Of a DNA stretch of 64,000 nucleotides, positions 1-8,454 are shown in pieces. Positions within the stretch are counted from its first letter, which is position 1; every line of letters begins with the position of its first letter. The notes under the pieces were generated by a model. It was not told the origin of the DNA and did no database searches. It saw only the letters and a program-made list of their open reading frames with translations. A program made the position numbers and the translations under genes. Source of the DNA: JAZDPK01 sp043797615 (GTDB lineage Bacteria > Patescibacteriota > Patescibacteriia > UBA11705 > JABHMO01); NCBI GenBank assembly GCA_043797615.1, contig JAZDPK010000048.1:6905-70904 (forward strand), written 5' to 3'.

Positions 1-957
1 AAAAGCGAGCAAGGTTTCATTGTATTCTTCCGTGTATTTCAAGCCGACCTCGACGTTCATGCCGTTGTATTCCTTGTCAATGTAAAAAATGTTTTCGTGT
101 TTCTGTTTATCTTGCTTGTTCAATTGCTTCACGTACGATGAAACGCCGCCTTCGAAATAAAAAGCGTACTGCTTCGGCTTGGCTTTGTCGCGCAGATCAA
201 GGGCGATGATTTTAACTCCTTTGGTTAAATAAGCCTGCTGCCGCAATCTGTTTAAAATTTTCCCCCATTCAAAATCCAGGACGGTGAAAATGTTTTTGTC
301 CGGATGGAATGTGATCGTCGTGCCGGTGCTGAAGCTTTTTTCCGGATAAAGCGAATCCGGCTTAAGCGTTCTTTTAATCTGGCCGATCATTTTGACTTTC
401 GCGGCCGGCTTGCCGCATTTGTATTCCTGTTCGTACGCGTGGCCGTCGCGCTTGACTTCGGCGCGCATGTAATCGGAAAGCGCGTTGACCACCGAAACGC
501 CCACGCCGTGCAAGCCGCCGGAAACTTTGTAGCCGCCTTCGCCGAATTTGCCGCCGGCGTGCAGCTTGGTCAAAACCGTTTCCAACGCTGACACTTTCGT
601 TTGTTTATGAATGTCGATCGGAATGCCGCGGCCGTTGTCGATGACCTCGGCCGAATTGTTCGGCAGGAGCTTGACGATTATTTCGTTGCAATGTCCGCCC
701 ATGGCTTCGTCAATGGAGTTGTCCACCACTTCCCATATCATGTGGTGCAATCCCTCGGACGCCGTATTGCCGATGTACATGCCTGGGCGCTTGCGCACCG
801 GATCAAGACCTTCCAGCACGGTGATTTGCGCGGCGCCGTAAGCCGAGCTTTTCGCTGGCTTGTCCGTCGAAGCCTCTCGCCGTCGCGGAGCGCTTTGGCG
901 AAGCACGGTGGCGGAGGCGGATTTTTTCGGTTCTTTTTTATCAGGTTTTTTGGGCAT
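1..957 (-). CDS. gyrB: DNA gyrase subunit B, N-terminal part (cut by window edge)
   Basis: ATPase subunit of the type II topoisomerase that introduces negative supercoils. Only the first 319 residues are present because the 3' end lies beyond base 1. The GHKL ATPase signature is clear: ITVLEGLDPVRKRPGMYIG near residues 45-63, EVVDNSIDE around 76-84, DNGRGIP, and GGLHGVGVSVVNALS. The conserved part begins only near residue 44, so the protein has an unusual basic N-terminal extension; half of it is encoded by a GC-rich palindromic repeat (864-925). Start is the ATG at 957, preceded by a plausible promoter and no SD. ParE cannot be excluded from the N-terminus alone, but GyrB is more likely. Confidence 0.93.
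   Translation of the reverse strand, partial: MPKKPDKKEPKKSASATVLRQSAPRRREASTDKPAKSSAYGAAQITVLEGLDPVRKRPGMYIGNTASEGLHHMIWEVVDNSIDEAMGGHCNEIIVKLLPNNSAEVIDNGRGIPIDIHKQTKVSALETVLTKLHAGGKFGEGGYKVSGGLHGVGVSVVNALSDYMRAEVKRDGHAYEQEYKCGKPAAKVKMIGQIKRTLKPDSLYPEKSFSTGTTITFHPDKNIFTVLDFEWGKILNRLRQQAYLTKGVKIIALDLRDKAKPKQYAFYFEGGVSSYVKQLNKQDKQKHENIFYIDKEYNGMNVEVGLKYTEEYNETLLAF
864..925. repeat. GC-rich palindromic repeat inserted in frame in gyrB
   Basis: About 45 bp here match, with few changes, an intergenic repeat at 54835-54885: both carry CTCGCCGTCGCG, then AGC, GCT, TGGCG, AGCACGG and GGCGGAG in the same order. In gyrB it encodes the stretch ATVLRQSAPRRREAS in the N-terminal extension. The shared core and its position in a non-conserved region point to a mobile or copied palindromic element tolerated as protein sequence. 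Confidence 0.8.
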
Positions 958-989
958 AGCTATAAATTTGATAAGTATTAGACAAATCC

Positions 990-1018
990 ATTTTAGCACA
1001 TTTTTTAGTTAATGTGAA
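990..1018 (-). promoter_or_regulatory. gyrB promoter
   Basis: Minus strand reads TTCACA (1018-1013), a 17-bp spacer, then TAAAAT (995-990). The gyrB start at 957 lies about 26 nt downstream of the expected transcription start, with no SD between. Confidence 0.6.
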
Positions 1019-1062
1019 TAGGCAACGGGGATAAATCAGTGGCGGTTTTCAGCGGTTTGTTG

Positions 1063-1099
1063 TATAATAAAGACAGTCAAATGTACGATAAAATCGTAC
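1063..1099 (+). promoter_or_regulatory. -10 box with adjacent 17-bp palindromic operator candidate
   Basis: TATAAT at 1063-1068 is followed by a perfect palindrome at 1083-1099 (GTACGAT, AAA, ATCGTAC) between the expected start site and the methylase gene at 1138. No good -35 box is visible. Such a site could be an operator or an RNA hairpin controlling the restriction-modification locus; the role is inferred. Confidence 0.45.
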
Positions 1100-1137
1100 G
1101 GTTGAAATTATAATTTAAAATACATACACATACAAAC

Positions 1138-2599
1138 ATGAATGCGATTATAAAAAAACAAAACGGCGTAGTGTATACTCCGGAGTGGGTGGCGGATTTT
1201 ATTATTGACGAGGCTTTTGCCGATAGAAAAATAAAAGGGAATGAAAAAATATTGGATGCGGGTTGCGGCGAAGGCGTTTTTACCGTTATTGCCGCGCAAA
1301 AATTCGCAAAATTATCGGGGAAGAAAATAAATAAAGTCATCGAGGAAAATATTTATTTTACGGATATATCGGAGGAATCAGTGGAAAAGACAAAACAAAA
1401 CTTGCAAAATTTATCAAAAAATAAAATTAAAAAGTTCAATGCGATCTGCGATGATTTTTGCTTTCATGAATTCAATGAAAAATTCGATTTTATAATAGGC
1501 AATCCTCCTTATGTGCGCATTCAGCATTTAAATGGACGCAAGGATCTATTGCAAAAAAAATATATTACCGCATCCAGCGGCTCGATCGATTTATATTTTT
1601 GTTTTTTTGAAAAAGCTCTTAATTTACTCGGTCAAAACGGAAAAACCGCTTTTATAACGCCAAACTCGCATTTTTATTCGGCGGCCGGCAAAAATTTGCG
1701 CAATTTGTTGTTGCCGCATTTATTAAAGATAATAAATTTCGATCATTGCCAAATATTCAAGGATGTAACCGCTTATACGGCGATTACGATATTGCAAAAA
1801 GAAAATACTTCGGGCTTTTTGTACGCGGAAAATTATAAAAGCGATTGCGATAATCTTCAATATAAAAAAATTTCAGCCAAACACATGAGACCTGAAAGGT
1901 GGGAGTTTTTCGATGAAAAATATTTAAATAAAATCGTTAAATTCAATAAGGAGTATTCTACACTTCAGGAAATTGCTGAAATTCACTACGGCATCGCCAC
2001 TTTAAAGGATGAAGTCTATATTTTTTGTCCCGATAAAACCGACAAGAACTATTATTACACGAATGGTTTTGAAATAGAAAAAGAGCTTTGCGTCCCAATT
2101 ATCAAGGCGTCGACATATAAAGGAGAAAATCAAAATCTTTTTATTATCTTCCCTTATAAACACGAAAGGGTGATCCCTAAAAGTATTTTTTCAGCGGAAT
2201 TATCCGATGGCTTACAAATATTTATTAAGCCAACGCGCAATTTTAGAAAATAGGGACAAGGGTGGCGGCAAAAATTATGAAGAATTTTACGCTTTTGGCA
2301 GAAATCAAGGCCTGAAAACCAGTTTTGGCAAGAAAATCATAACTAGCACGATGAATCTCACTCCGCGATTTTACGTGATCGAAGACGATAAAACCAGCTT
2401 TTACGCCGGCTATTGCATTAAACCGAAAAACAACATCGATCTTTACGAATTGTGCGACGCGTTGAATTCGGACTTGATGAAAGAACATATAAATTCCGTT
2501 TCAAAAAGTTATCGCGGTGGATACAAATCTTATGCTAAGAGCTTTTTAAAGGATTTTGTTCATCCGCAATTTTTCAAGATACAACCAGCATTATTATAA
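1138..2599 (+). pseudogene. N6-adenine DNA methyltransferase (Eco57I/TaqI type), frameshifted
   Basis: The product would methylate adenine in DNA as part of a type II (possibly IIG) restriction-modification system. Motif X-like YTPEWVADFIIDEAF is at residues 13-27, SAM-binding motif I ILDAGCGEG at 38-46, and catalytic motif IV NPPYVRI at 122-128. The first frame (1138-2253) drifts into unrelated sequence after IPKSIF. The expected continuation (QRNYPMAYKYLLSQRAILENRDKG, then target-recognition sequence) runs in the +1 frame to 2599. The switch falls in a run of six T at 2186-2191, so one extra T explains it. This may be a real lesion, a sequencing error or, less likely, programmed frameshifting. 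AT-rich codon use suggests recent transfer. Confidence 0.85.
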
Positions 2600-2610
2600 T
2601 GGAATAGATT

Positions 2611-2706
2611 TCCTCGCAGCTCTGCTGCGGGGTAAAGGAAAATTATCCTATTATACCTCGCCGATACGAAGCGAAGCGGAGTGAGGGAACAGCTTGCTGC
2701 GGGGTA
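2611..2706. repeat. GC-rich hairpin repeats between methylase and nuclease genes
   Basis: Two copies of a GCTGCGGGGTA motif (around 2625 and 2698), the first in a hairpin pairing CCTCGCAGC with GCTGCGGGG. A related CAGCGGGGTA occurs inside cysS near 61951. This looks like a small palindromic repeat family rather than regulation specific to this locus. Confidence 0.55.
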
Positions 2707-2723
2707 GTTAATTTTTAAATTAT

Positions 2724-3437
2724 ATGAATAACAACGATTTTTTGAAAGTAGTCGAAAAATCATTTATCAAGTTTTTAGAAACGCATTCCAGAAGCAATAA
2801 AAAATTAATCGTATTGCACGGAGCGATAGCGGAAGACATTAAAAACCGGTTGGGTGGAGATTTTGAAGTCAGATCTCTTGGCATGGGCGACGGCAAAGAA
2901 GGCAAGATGGAGGGCAGATACATGGACAAAACCGTTGATATTTTAATTTCAAATAATAAATCGGACATTGCCGGCGTCGGAGTGAAATTCGTAATGAACA
3001 ATTATTCTCAAAATTCCAATAATTATTTTGAAAACATGCTTGGTGAAACCGCAAATATTAGAGCCAATAATCAAGCATATTATCAAGTCTTAATTTTGCC
3101 GGAGGAAATGCCGTATTATGATAATTCAGGAAAGATAACGAAATGGGAAAAGCTTACCGATCACAATATTGATAAATATATCGTGTTGTCCCAGGATAAT
3201 GTTGATGCATATTTGCATACTCCGATCAAAACGTTGTTATTTATCGTTGAATTTCCAAAATGTAACCATGATATTATAACCACAAAATTAGACTATAAAC
3301 GTTATTATTTGAATAAAAAAAATGATGTTTCAATGCGAGCATCAGAAAGCATAGAGGAATTGTTCGGCAAGACAATAGTGTTTAATGATTATGAAACATT
3401 TATTGAAAAGATAGTCCATCTTATTCAAGGCGCATAA
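2724..3437 (+). CDS. Putative restriction endonuclease partner of the upstream methylase
   Basis: A 237-residue protein that I cannot name by family. It follows the methylase gene, which suggests it is the cognate restriction enzyme. It contains DKTVDILISNNKSDIAGVGVKFVMNN near residues 69-92, an Asp on one strand followed by a Lys on the next, consistent with a PD-(D/E)XK core with D72 and K88 as candidate metal and catalytic residues. A conserved-looking helix follows (YFENMLGETANIRA). No signal peptide or membrane segment. No SD; the start ATG follows an AT-rich stretch. If the methylase is truly dead this gene should be inactive or shielded by another methylase. Confidence 0.5.
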   Translation: MNNNDFLKVVEKSFIKFLETHSRSNKKLIVLHGAIAEDIKNRLGGDFEVRSLGMGDGKEGKMEGRYMDKTVDILISNNKSDIAGVGVKFVMNNYSQNSNNYFENMLGETANIRANNQAYYQVLILPEEMPYYDNSGKITKWEKLTDHNIDKYIVLSQDNVDAYLHTPIKTLLFIVEFPKCNHDIITTKLDYKRYYLNKKNDVSMRASESIEELFGKTIVFNDYETFIEKIVHLIQGA

Positions 3438-3445
3438 AAAATGAG

Positions 3446-3592
3446 ATTGTGACAAATTGTCAAGGTTTGAAGTTAACGCGATTATTCTCCGATCATTATA
3501 AAAAGCTGGAAAATTTTTCAAAAGAATTTGTCGGTTTTGAAAAATTGGTCTTAAATGAATTTTCGAAATTCAAAATTAAAATAATAAATTAA
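3446..3592 (+). pseudogene. Gene remnant, C-terminal fragment without start codon
   Basis: Overlapping the end of the nuclease gene in another frame, about 48 codons stay open and end with TAA at 3590. The peptide is helical and charged (LTRLFSDHYKKLENF, then FEKLVLNEFSKFKIK) and looks like the C-terminus of a methylase or restriction subunit. No start codon is in reach, so I take it as a leftover from rearrangement of the restriction-modification locus. Confidence 0.35.
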
Positions 3593-3605
3593 TAAATTTT
3601 CAATT

Positions 3606-4487
3606 ATGCCCATATACAACGACGAAACGACCGAGAAAAATTTAAAGTACGGCTATTGGTTCGTCACGCACAAAGTGATGCTGCACAAGCTCGGCATTTT
3701 GGTATTGGCGGTCGTTGCCGGCGCTCTGCTTTTGTACGGCGCGTGGGGCGTTTTTGATTATTACGTCCTTGGCCGCGATAAAAATCTGGCCGTTGAAAAG
3801 GAAATCGCCTCTTCCAAGCTGAATTACGCGCTCTTGTCCGAAATTAACAAACCGAAAAATCTGCAGGTTTTGAGCGTCAGCAGCCTGAACGGCGGGGAGG
3901 GAAAAATTGATTTGGTCGCGGAAGTGGCGAATCCGAATATTCAATGGGCGGTGGAATCTTTTGATTATCATTTTTCCTCGGGCGAGCGGAAAACGGCCGT
4001 GAAATCCGATTTTATCCTGCCCGGCCACACGAAATTCGTCCTTGATCTTGGATTTGCGAGCTTGACCAGCTTTCCGAATCCGGAGCTGACCGTGGAAAAC
4101 ATTAAATGGAAAAAGACGGCGAACTTCAAAGAGCTGGAGGACAAGGTGATTGATTTTGATTTCGCGAACAAGCAAGCGCTGCCGGCGAAGCGCAGCGGCG
4201 CGAGCGCCAAATCAGCGGTTTCCACCGTTGAATTCGACGTGATAAATCGGAGCGCTTATGGTTTTTCCGAGCCGAAATTCATCGTCTTGCTCTATAGCGG
4301 AGACAATCTGGTGGGCGCGGATCAGGCGGTTTTGGACATCCTCGTGACCGGCGAAACGAAAAATGTCAGCTTGAACATCTTCCAGGACATTCCGGCCGGC
4401 GCCGGAGTGCAGATTTATCCGGACATCAACATCCTCGATCCGGCGGCGTTCAAGGGGTTTGGCAATGAAGGAGAAGTGCCGCAGTAA
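3606..4487 (+). CDS. Membrane-anchored hypothetical protein
   Basis: 293 residues. A short N-terminal tail with conserved-looking motif YGYWFVTHK (residues 16-24) precedes one membrane segment at about 29-51, followed by an outer domain of about 240 residues with alternating beta-type stretches (VLSVSSLNGGEGKIDLVAEVANPN; later STVEFDVINRSAYGFSEPKFIVLLY), suggesting two immunoglobulin-like sandwich domains. Proteins of this plan are common near cell-envelope genes in CPR bacteria; function unknown. Start ATG lacks an SD, like most core genes here. Followed by rodA after a repeat-filled gap. Confidence 0.7.
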   Translation: MPIYNDETTEKNLKYGYWFVTHKVMLHKLGILVLAVVAGALLLYGAWGVFDYYVLGRDKNLAVEKEIASSKLNYALLSEINKPKNLQVLSVSSLNGGEGKIDLVAEVANPNIQWAVESFDYHFSSGERKTAVKSDFILPGHTKFVLDLGFASLTSFPNPELTVENIKWKKTANFKELEDKVIDFDFANKQALPAKRSGASAKSAVSTVEFDVINRSAYGFSEPKFIVLLYSGDNLVGADQAVLDILVTGETKNVSLNIFQDIPAGAGVQIYPDINILDPAAFKGFGNEGEVPQ

Positions 4488-4551
4488 AATAAAACAACAA
4501 AAAAACAAAAAATCAATAAATTAATAAATCAAAAAAATAAAAAAGTGGATT

Positions 4552-4619
4552 GGGTACTGGCAAATGGTAACCGGCACTTAAGAACCAGTTAACCAGACAA
4601 CTAGTTAACTAGACAACCG
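4552..4619. repeat. Two-armed 8-bp-period inverted element upstream of rodA
   Basis: The right arm, read on the minus strand, is a series of 8-bp units of the form CTGGTTAA or CTAGTTGT. The left arm (TACTGGCAA, ATGGTAACC) is a degenerate counterpart in opposite orientation. The same unit, CTGGTTAA, builds the element in front of dnaK (54970-55045). Confidence 0.6.
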
Positions 4620-4624
4620 TTCGT

Positions 4625-4653
4625 TTTACATTGACGCGATAATGCGTTAAAAT
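4625..4653 (+). promoter_or_regulatory. Promoter of rodA
   Basis: TTTACA (4625-4630), 17-bp spacer, TAAAAT (4648-4653). The expected RNA start near 4660 leaves a leader of about 18 nt with no SD before the ATG at 4678. Confidence 0.65.
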
Positions 4654-4677
4654 GGAATTGCTTTCCATTTTTTTATT

Positions 4678-5772
4678 ATGATCGGAAATATTTCCGACAA
4701 GCTGCGCAAATTCGACTGGGCGCTCGCGGCCGCGGTCTTTTTGCTTTTCTGCCTGGGCTTGGCTGCGATTTACAGCGTCAGCTTGAGTAAAGCCGTGCCT
4801 GATTTCGGCAATTTCCGCAAGCAGATCGTCTTCGGCGCGGTCGGATTCGCCGCGCTCGTTTTTTTCGGCGTGAGCAATTATTCCGGCCTGCGCGTGTACA
4901 GCCGGCTGGTTCAAGTCACCACCGTGATTCTGCTCGTCCTGGTGCTGTTCATCGGCTCCATCGTCCACGGCACGAAAGGCTGGTTCATGATCGCCGGCTT
5001 CGGTCTCCAGCCGGTGGAGTTCGCGAAAATCGCGCTCATAATCGTCCTGGCCAGGTTTTTCAGCAACCGGTTCCAGCATTTTCAAATCGCCAAGCATATT
5101 ATCATTAGCTTGTTCATAACGCTCAGCTTCGTTATTCTTGTCGCGCTCCAGCCAGATCTCGGATCGGCCATTGTTCTTATGGGAATCTGGCTTCTGCTCC
5201 TGGCGTTCACCGGCCTGCCGAAGAGGTATTTCCTGTTCATGCTTTTCATCGCGCTTGTTTTGGCGGCAATCGCGTGGACCGGCTTTCTGGCCGACTATCA
5301 GCAGAGCCGCATTTTGACTTTTCTGCATCCGACGAGCGATCCTTTAGGCGGCGGCTATAACGTCACCCAGTCGATCATCGCCATCGGCTCCGGCCATTTT
5401 TTCGGCCGAGGGCTCGGGTCCGGCTCGCAGAGCCAACTGCGCTTCATTCCGGAGAGCCAGACGGATTTCATCTTCGCGGTGATTGCGGAGGAGCTCGGGC
5501 TTTTCGGCGTCTTCCTGGTGCTCGCGTTTTTCGCGGTGATTTTGTACCGGCTGTTCGCCATCGCGCGCCGCGCCCGGGACGACTTCGGCCTTTTCCTGTG
5601 CCTCGGCATCGCCTGCGTGTTTTTCATCCACCTTTTCGTCAACGTCGGAATGAACATGGGGCTGATGCCGGTGGCCGGCATTTCTCTGCCGTTTCTAAGC
5701 TACGGCGGCAGTTTTCTCGTTTCATGTCTGATTATGGTCGGCATTGCGGAGAGCGTGGCGGTGAGGAGATGA
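4678..5772 (+). CDS. rodA: SEDS-family peptidoglycan glycosyltransferase RodA (FtsW/RodA/SpoVE)
   Basis: Multi-pass membrane enzyme that polymerises lipid II into glycan strands during cell elongation. 364 residues with about ten membrane segments, the usual size. The family signature is clear: GLQPVEFAKIALIIVLARFF (lipid-II pocket region), LVALQPDLGSAIVLM with the catalytic-loop Asp, GGGYNVTQSIIAIGSGHFFGRGLG, then SQSQLRFIPESQTDFIFAVIAEELG and MGLMPVAGISLPFLSYGG. The QSQLRFIPESQTDFIF version fits RodA better than FtsW, although the two are hard to separate. Own promoter at 4625; no SD. Confidence 0.9.
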   Translation: MIGNISDKLRKFDWALAAAVFLLFCLGLAAIYSVSLSKAVPDFGNFRKQIVFGAVGFAALVFFGVSNYSGLRVYSRLVQVTTVILLVLVLFIGSIVHGTKGWFMIAGFGLQPVEFAKIALIIVLARFFSNRFQHFQIAKHIIISLFITLSFVILVALQPDLGSAIVLMGIWLLLLAFTGLPKRYFLFMLFIALVLAAIAWTGFLADYQQSRILTFLHPTSDPLGGGYNVTQSIIAIGSGHFFGRGLGSGSQSQLRFIPESQTDFIFAVIAEELGLFGVFLVLAFFAVILYRLFAIARRARDDFGLFLCLGIACVFFIHLFVNVGMNMGLMPVAGISLPFLSYGGSFLVSCLIMVGIAESVAVRR

Positions 5773-5775
5773 AAA

Positions 5776-5909
5776 AATTATTCTAATTATTTTAATTAAT
5801 CTAATTAACCTAAATAATAATCAATGTCCAATTTAACAACCCAAATAATTTTAGGATTTATTTAGAATAATTAGTATAATTAGAACAATTAGTGTAATTT
5901 AAGTTTCGG
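5776..5909. repeat. AT-rich two-armed nonamer element (family 1, copy 1)
   Basis: Left arm: four 9-bp units AATTATTCT, AATTATTTT, AATTAATCT, AATTAACCT, then AAATAA. Right arm (5868-5909): TTATTT, then AGAATAATT, AGTATAATT, AGAACAATT, AGTGTAATT, the exact reverse layout. A spacer of about 50 bp lies between. Four more copies are at 7204, 9904, 20617 and 22614. This copy is the only one followed by a full promoter rather than directly by a start codon. Confidence 0.9.
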
Positions 5910-5910
5910 T

Positions 5911-5939
5911 TTGACAATTTTTTATTCTTTTGATATACT
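5911..5939 (+). promoter_or_regulatory. Promoter of the zinc-ribbon gene
   Basis: TTGACA (5911-5916), 17 bp, TATACT (5934-5939), about 21 nt upstream of the start codon's expected leader. Very close to consensus. Confidence 0.8.
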
Positions 5940-5966
5940 CGTTTCACAAAAACCTCGCAAAAAATT

Positions 5967-6290
5967 ATGTTTCCTGATCAATACAAATCGCTGAAGCTCG
6001 TCTCCGATTGCCCGGTCTGCCGGCGCAAGAATTTTCCGTCCGACATCAAGATGGTGGAGGAGGGCGAAGACGCCCATCTCCTGCACGTCCGCTGCCGAAA
6101 TTGCGGCGGCTGCATCATGGTTCTGGTGTCGTTCGGGCTGGAAGGCATGAACGTGTTCGGCGTGCTGACCGATCTCGGGCCGGAGGAGGCGGGAAGCGTT
6201 ATGAAGCGCGGTCCGCTGTCGGCCGACGACGTGCTGAAAGTGCACGAAGTTTTGCACGGCAAGAATTTTTTTTCTGAAATGATTAAATAA
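5967..6290 (+). CDS. Small zinc-ribbon hypothetical protein
   Basis: 107 residues. Two cysteine pairs, CPVC at residues 15-18 and CRNC at 43-46 (with a further Cys at 49), can bind one zinc as a treble-clef or zinc-ribbon knuckle. The region between is soluble and the C-terminus (GPLSADDVLKVHEVLHG) is a helix rich in charged residues. No membrane segment. Possibly a nucleic-acid or protein adaptor; I do not recognise the family. Strong own promoter and no SD. Confidence 0.7.
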   Translation: MFPDQYKSLKLVSDCPVCRRKNFPSDIKMVEEGEDAHLLHVRCRNCGGCIMVLVSFGLEGMNVFGVLTDLGPEEAGSVMKRGPLSADDVLKVHEVLHGKNFFSEMIK

Positions 6291-6311
6291 TTTATATAAG
6301 TAACAAATAAC

Positions 6312-6451
6312 AACATGATCAACGTGATCTGCAACTGATCAACCCCTCGACTCCTCGATAAACTCGGAGCTCGGGGCAGGCAAAATTTGTCTTGAATGTT
6401 CAGTTATGGACAAATCAGTTGCGAAAAAATGTTTTATCATGTTGTAGCTAT
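6312..6451. repeat. Two-armed element with TGAT units upstream of rplY (family 2, copy 1)
   Basis: Left arm units AACATGATC, AACGTGATC, then TGCAACTGATC; right arm read backwards gives CAACATGATA and CGCAACTGATT. The centre holds TTTGTCTTGAAT and AGTTATGGAC followed by AATCAGTT, a core shared almost exactly with the element before cysS (61108-61262). A CTCGAC...CTCGGGGCAGG palindrome is inserted in the middle (6344-6382). Confidence 0.75.
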
Positions 6452-7141
6452 ATGATTTACGATTTGCAAGCGACAAAACGCGACCGATTCGGCAAAATCC
6501 TTTTTAACATGCGCAAAGTCGGCATGCTGCCGGCGGTTATTTATGGACCGGAATTGAAACAAAGCGACCCGATATTTTTGAAATTCAACGATTTTGTCAA
6601 AGTTTTTCAGAAAGCCGGCGAAAGTTCGCTGATCAATCTGGCGATCGACGGCGAAAGCAAGCCGCGCGAAGTGCTGGTGAAGGACGTGGCGTACGACGCG
6701 GTGAAGGACGTGCCGATCCACATTGATTTTTATCAAATCAAGCAAGGACAGAAATTGGAACTCGACATCGTCATTGAATTCATCGGCGAAGCGCCGGCGG
6801 TCAAGGAAGCGGGCGGCATCCTCATCAAGAACTTGCACAATCTTTCCATCCGCTGTTTGCCGAAGGATATTCCGGAAAAAGTGCAGGTTGATCTATCCTC
6901 ATTGAAAGCGATCGACGATAAGATTCATGTCAAAGATATAATTATTTCGGAAACGATCGAAATTCTGCAAGACGCGAACGACGTGGTGGTCTTGGTTTCG
7001 GCGCCGGTCGAGGAAGAAGCCGAAGTGAAGCCGGAAGTGGCGGCGGCCGACATCCCGACGGTTGAAGGCGAGAAGAAGGACGAGGAAAAGGCGGAAAGCG
7101 AGGAAGAAGGCAAAGACAAGAAAGCGGAAGCGAAGAAATAA
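6452..7141 (+). CDS. rplY: 50S ribosomal protein L25 (TL5/CTC form)
   Basis: Binds 5S rRNA in the large subunit. The 229-residue long form has the N-terminal L25 barrel (LQATKRDRFGKILFNMRKVGMLPAVIYGPEL) and the C-terminal TL5 domain (KLELDIVIEFIGEAPAVKEAGGILIKNL; IRCLPKDIPEKVQVDLSSL), ending in a low-complexity acidic and Lys-rich tail typical of this form. I choose the ATG at 6452, since L25 normally begins just before the barrel; the frame is open to 6392 but the extra residues lie inside the repeat element. No SD. Confidence 0.93.
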   Translation: MIYDLQATKRDRFGKILFNMRKVGMLPAVIYGPELKQSDPIFLKFNDFVKVFQKAGESSLINLAIDGESKPREVLVKDVAYDAVKDVPIHIDFYQIKQGQKLELDIVIEFIGEAPAVKEAGGILIKNLHNLSIRCLPKDIPEKVQVDLSSLKAIDDKIHVKDIIISETIEILQDANDVVVLVSAPVEEEAEVKPEVAAADIPTVEGEKKDEEKAESEEEGKDKKAEAKK

Positions 7142-7167
7142 TCCAGTAAAAATTTGCTTAATAAAAA

Positions 7168-7202
7168 AAAGTGCTCTATTATTCATAGTAGAGTGCTTTT
7201 TA
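7168..7202 (+). terminator. Intrinsic terminator after rplY
   Basis: AAAGTGCTCTA pairs with TAGAGTGCTTT (two G-U pairs) around a short A/T loop, followed by T residues. Position just after rplY fits. Confidence 0.7.
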
Positions 7203-7203
7203 A

Positions 7204-7332
7204 AATTATTCTAATTAACCTAATTGTTCTAATTATTCTAAACAATATCCAAATCGGAATCAAGCCCCAAATTATTTTGGAAGTTGGGATTTATTTAGAG
7301 CAATTAGCGCAATTAGAATAATTAGGTCAATT
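7204..7332. repeat. AT-rich two-armed nonamer element (family 1, copy 2)
   Basis: Left: AATTATTCT, AATTAACCT, AATTGTTCT, AATTATTCT, then AAACAA. Right: TTATTT, AGAGCAATT, AGCGCAATT, AGAATAATT, AGGTCAATT, ending 4 bp before the ATG at 7337. The centre can form its own hairpin (CCCCAAA with TTTTGG). Confidence 0.92.
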
Positions 7333-7336
7333 CGTT

Positions 7337-8374
7337 ATGCTGAAGCGTAATATTCAATTTTATCTCATCGATCTCCTCCTGCTAGCCGCCATTTTCGGCG
7401 GCGGCGGATTTTATTATTGGCGTTTGAATCATGAATCTTCTTCCGTTGCCGACGCCATCGTCGGGAAAATCAACGAGCAAAATTGCGAATCAAGGCGCAA
7501 GATCGACGGCGCGTGCATTGACGGCAAAACGGAATCGTTCGTCTATGCCGCGATGATCGACAATATGAACGTCGCCCGGCCGGCATACGGATTAAGCCGG
7601 GCCAGCCTGGTTTACGAAGCGATCGCCGAAGCGCCGATCACCAGATTCATCGCGTTTTTTTCCGGCGACGAAAAGATCGATCGCATCGGGCCGGTTCGCT
7701 CGACCCGACCGTACTATGTCGATTGGGTGAAAGAAATCAACGGCGTTTACAGCCATGTGGGCGGCAGTCCGGACGCGCTTATGACTTTATTGAATTATGA
7801 TTTTGATTTGAACGAATTCACGAGCAACGAATATTTCTGGCGCAGCGATAATCACTTGGCGCCGCATAATGTTTTCACTTCTTCCGATTTGGTTTTAAAA
7901 GCGATTGAAGAAAAAAATTGGCAGTTGCCAGCGGATTTCGGCAGCTGGATTTTCAAGCCGGACGCGGCAATGGCCGATCGGCCGGAAGCGCAGACGGTGA
8001 GCGTTGATTTCGCCAATCCGGTATACAACGTCAAATGGGAATACGGCAAGGAAACAAACGATTATCTGCGCTCGGAAGGCGGCGTTGCGCAAAAAGATGC
8101 GGACAATGGAGCGGAAATCAGAGCGAAAAACGTGGCGGTGATGTACGTTTCCAGCCGCGTGATCGATGCCGTGGGCCGGCGTTCGACGAAAACGATCGGC
8201 GGCGGGGAAGCGGTCGTGTTTCAGGACGGCAAAGCAACGACCGGAACTTGGAAGCGCGACGGATTGAATTCGCGCACGCGTTTTTTCGACGATGCGGGCA
8301 AAGAAATTTCGTTTAACGCCGGAACGACCTGGATCGAAGCGGTGCCCGGGCATTTTCCGAAGGTGAGCTGGTAA
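7337..8374 (+). CDS. DUF3048 (YerB-like) membrane-anchored protein
   Basis: 345 residues: one N-terminal membrane segment (about 10-28) followed by the two-part DUF3048 domain of the B. subtilis YerB lipoprotein family. Diagnostic stretches are PAYGLSRASLVYEAIAEAPITRFIAFF, RIGPVRSTRPYYVDWVKEI and YSHVGGSPDAL in the N-terminal part, and SSRVIDAVGRRSTKTIGGGEAVVFQDGKATTGTW in the C-terminal part. The family is extracellular and its biochemical role is not settled. Start directly follows the family-1 repeat; no SD. Confidence 0.88.
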   Translation: MLKRNIQFYLIDLLLLAAIFGGGGFYYWRLNHESSSVADAIVGKINEQNCESRRKIDGACIDGKTESFVYAAMIDNMNVARPAYGLSRASLVYEAIAEAPITRFIAFFSGDEKIDRIGPVRSTRPYYVDWVKEINGVYSHVGGSPDALMTLLNYDFDLNEFTSNEYFWRSDNHLAPHNVFTSSDLVLKAIEEKNWQLPADFGSWIFKPDAAMADRPEAQTVSVDFANPVYNVKWEYGKETNDYLRSEGGVAQKDADNGAEIRAKNVAVMYVSSRVIDAVGRRSTKTIGGGEAVVFQDGKATTGTWKRDGLNSRTRFFDDAGKEISFNAGTTWIEAVPGHFPKVSW

Positions 8375-8454
8375 GGATAGGTATGATCAAGTGCAAAAAA
8401 TGCACAAGTTCAATGTAAATTAATTTATACATTCAAACATATTTGATTCAGGAT

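Noticed and set aside
2186..2191. Programmed -1 frameshift in the methylase gene
   Set aside because: The needed shift is +1, the T6 run is not a canonical X-XXY-YYZ site for it, and no stimulatory structure is evident; an indel is simpler.
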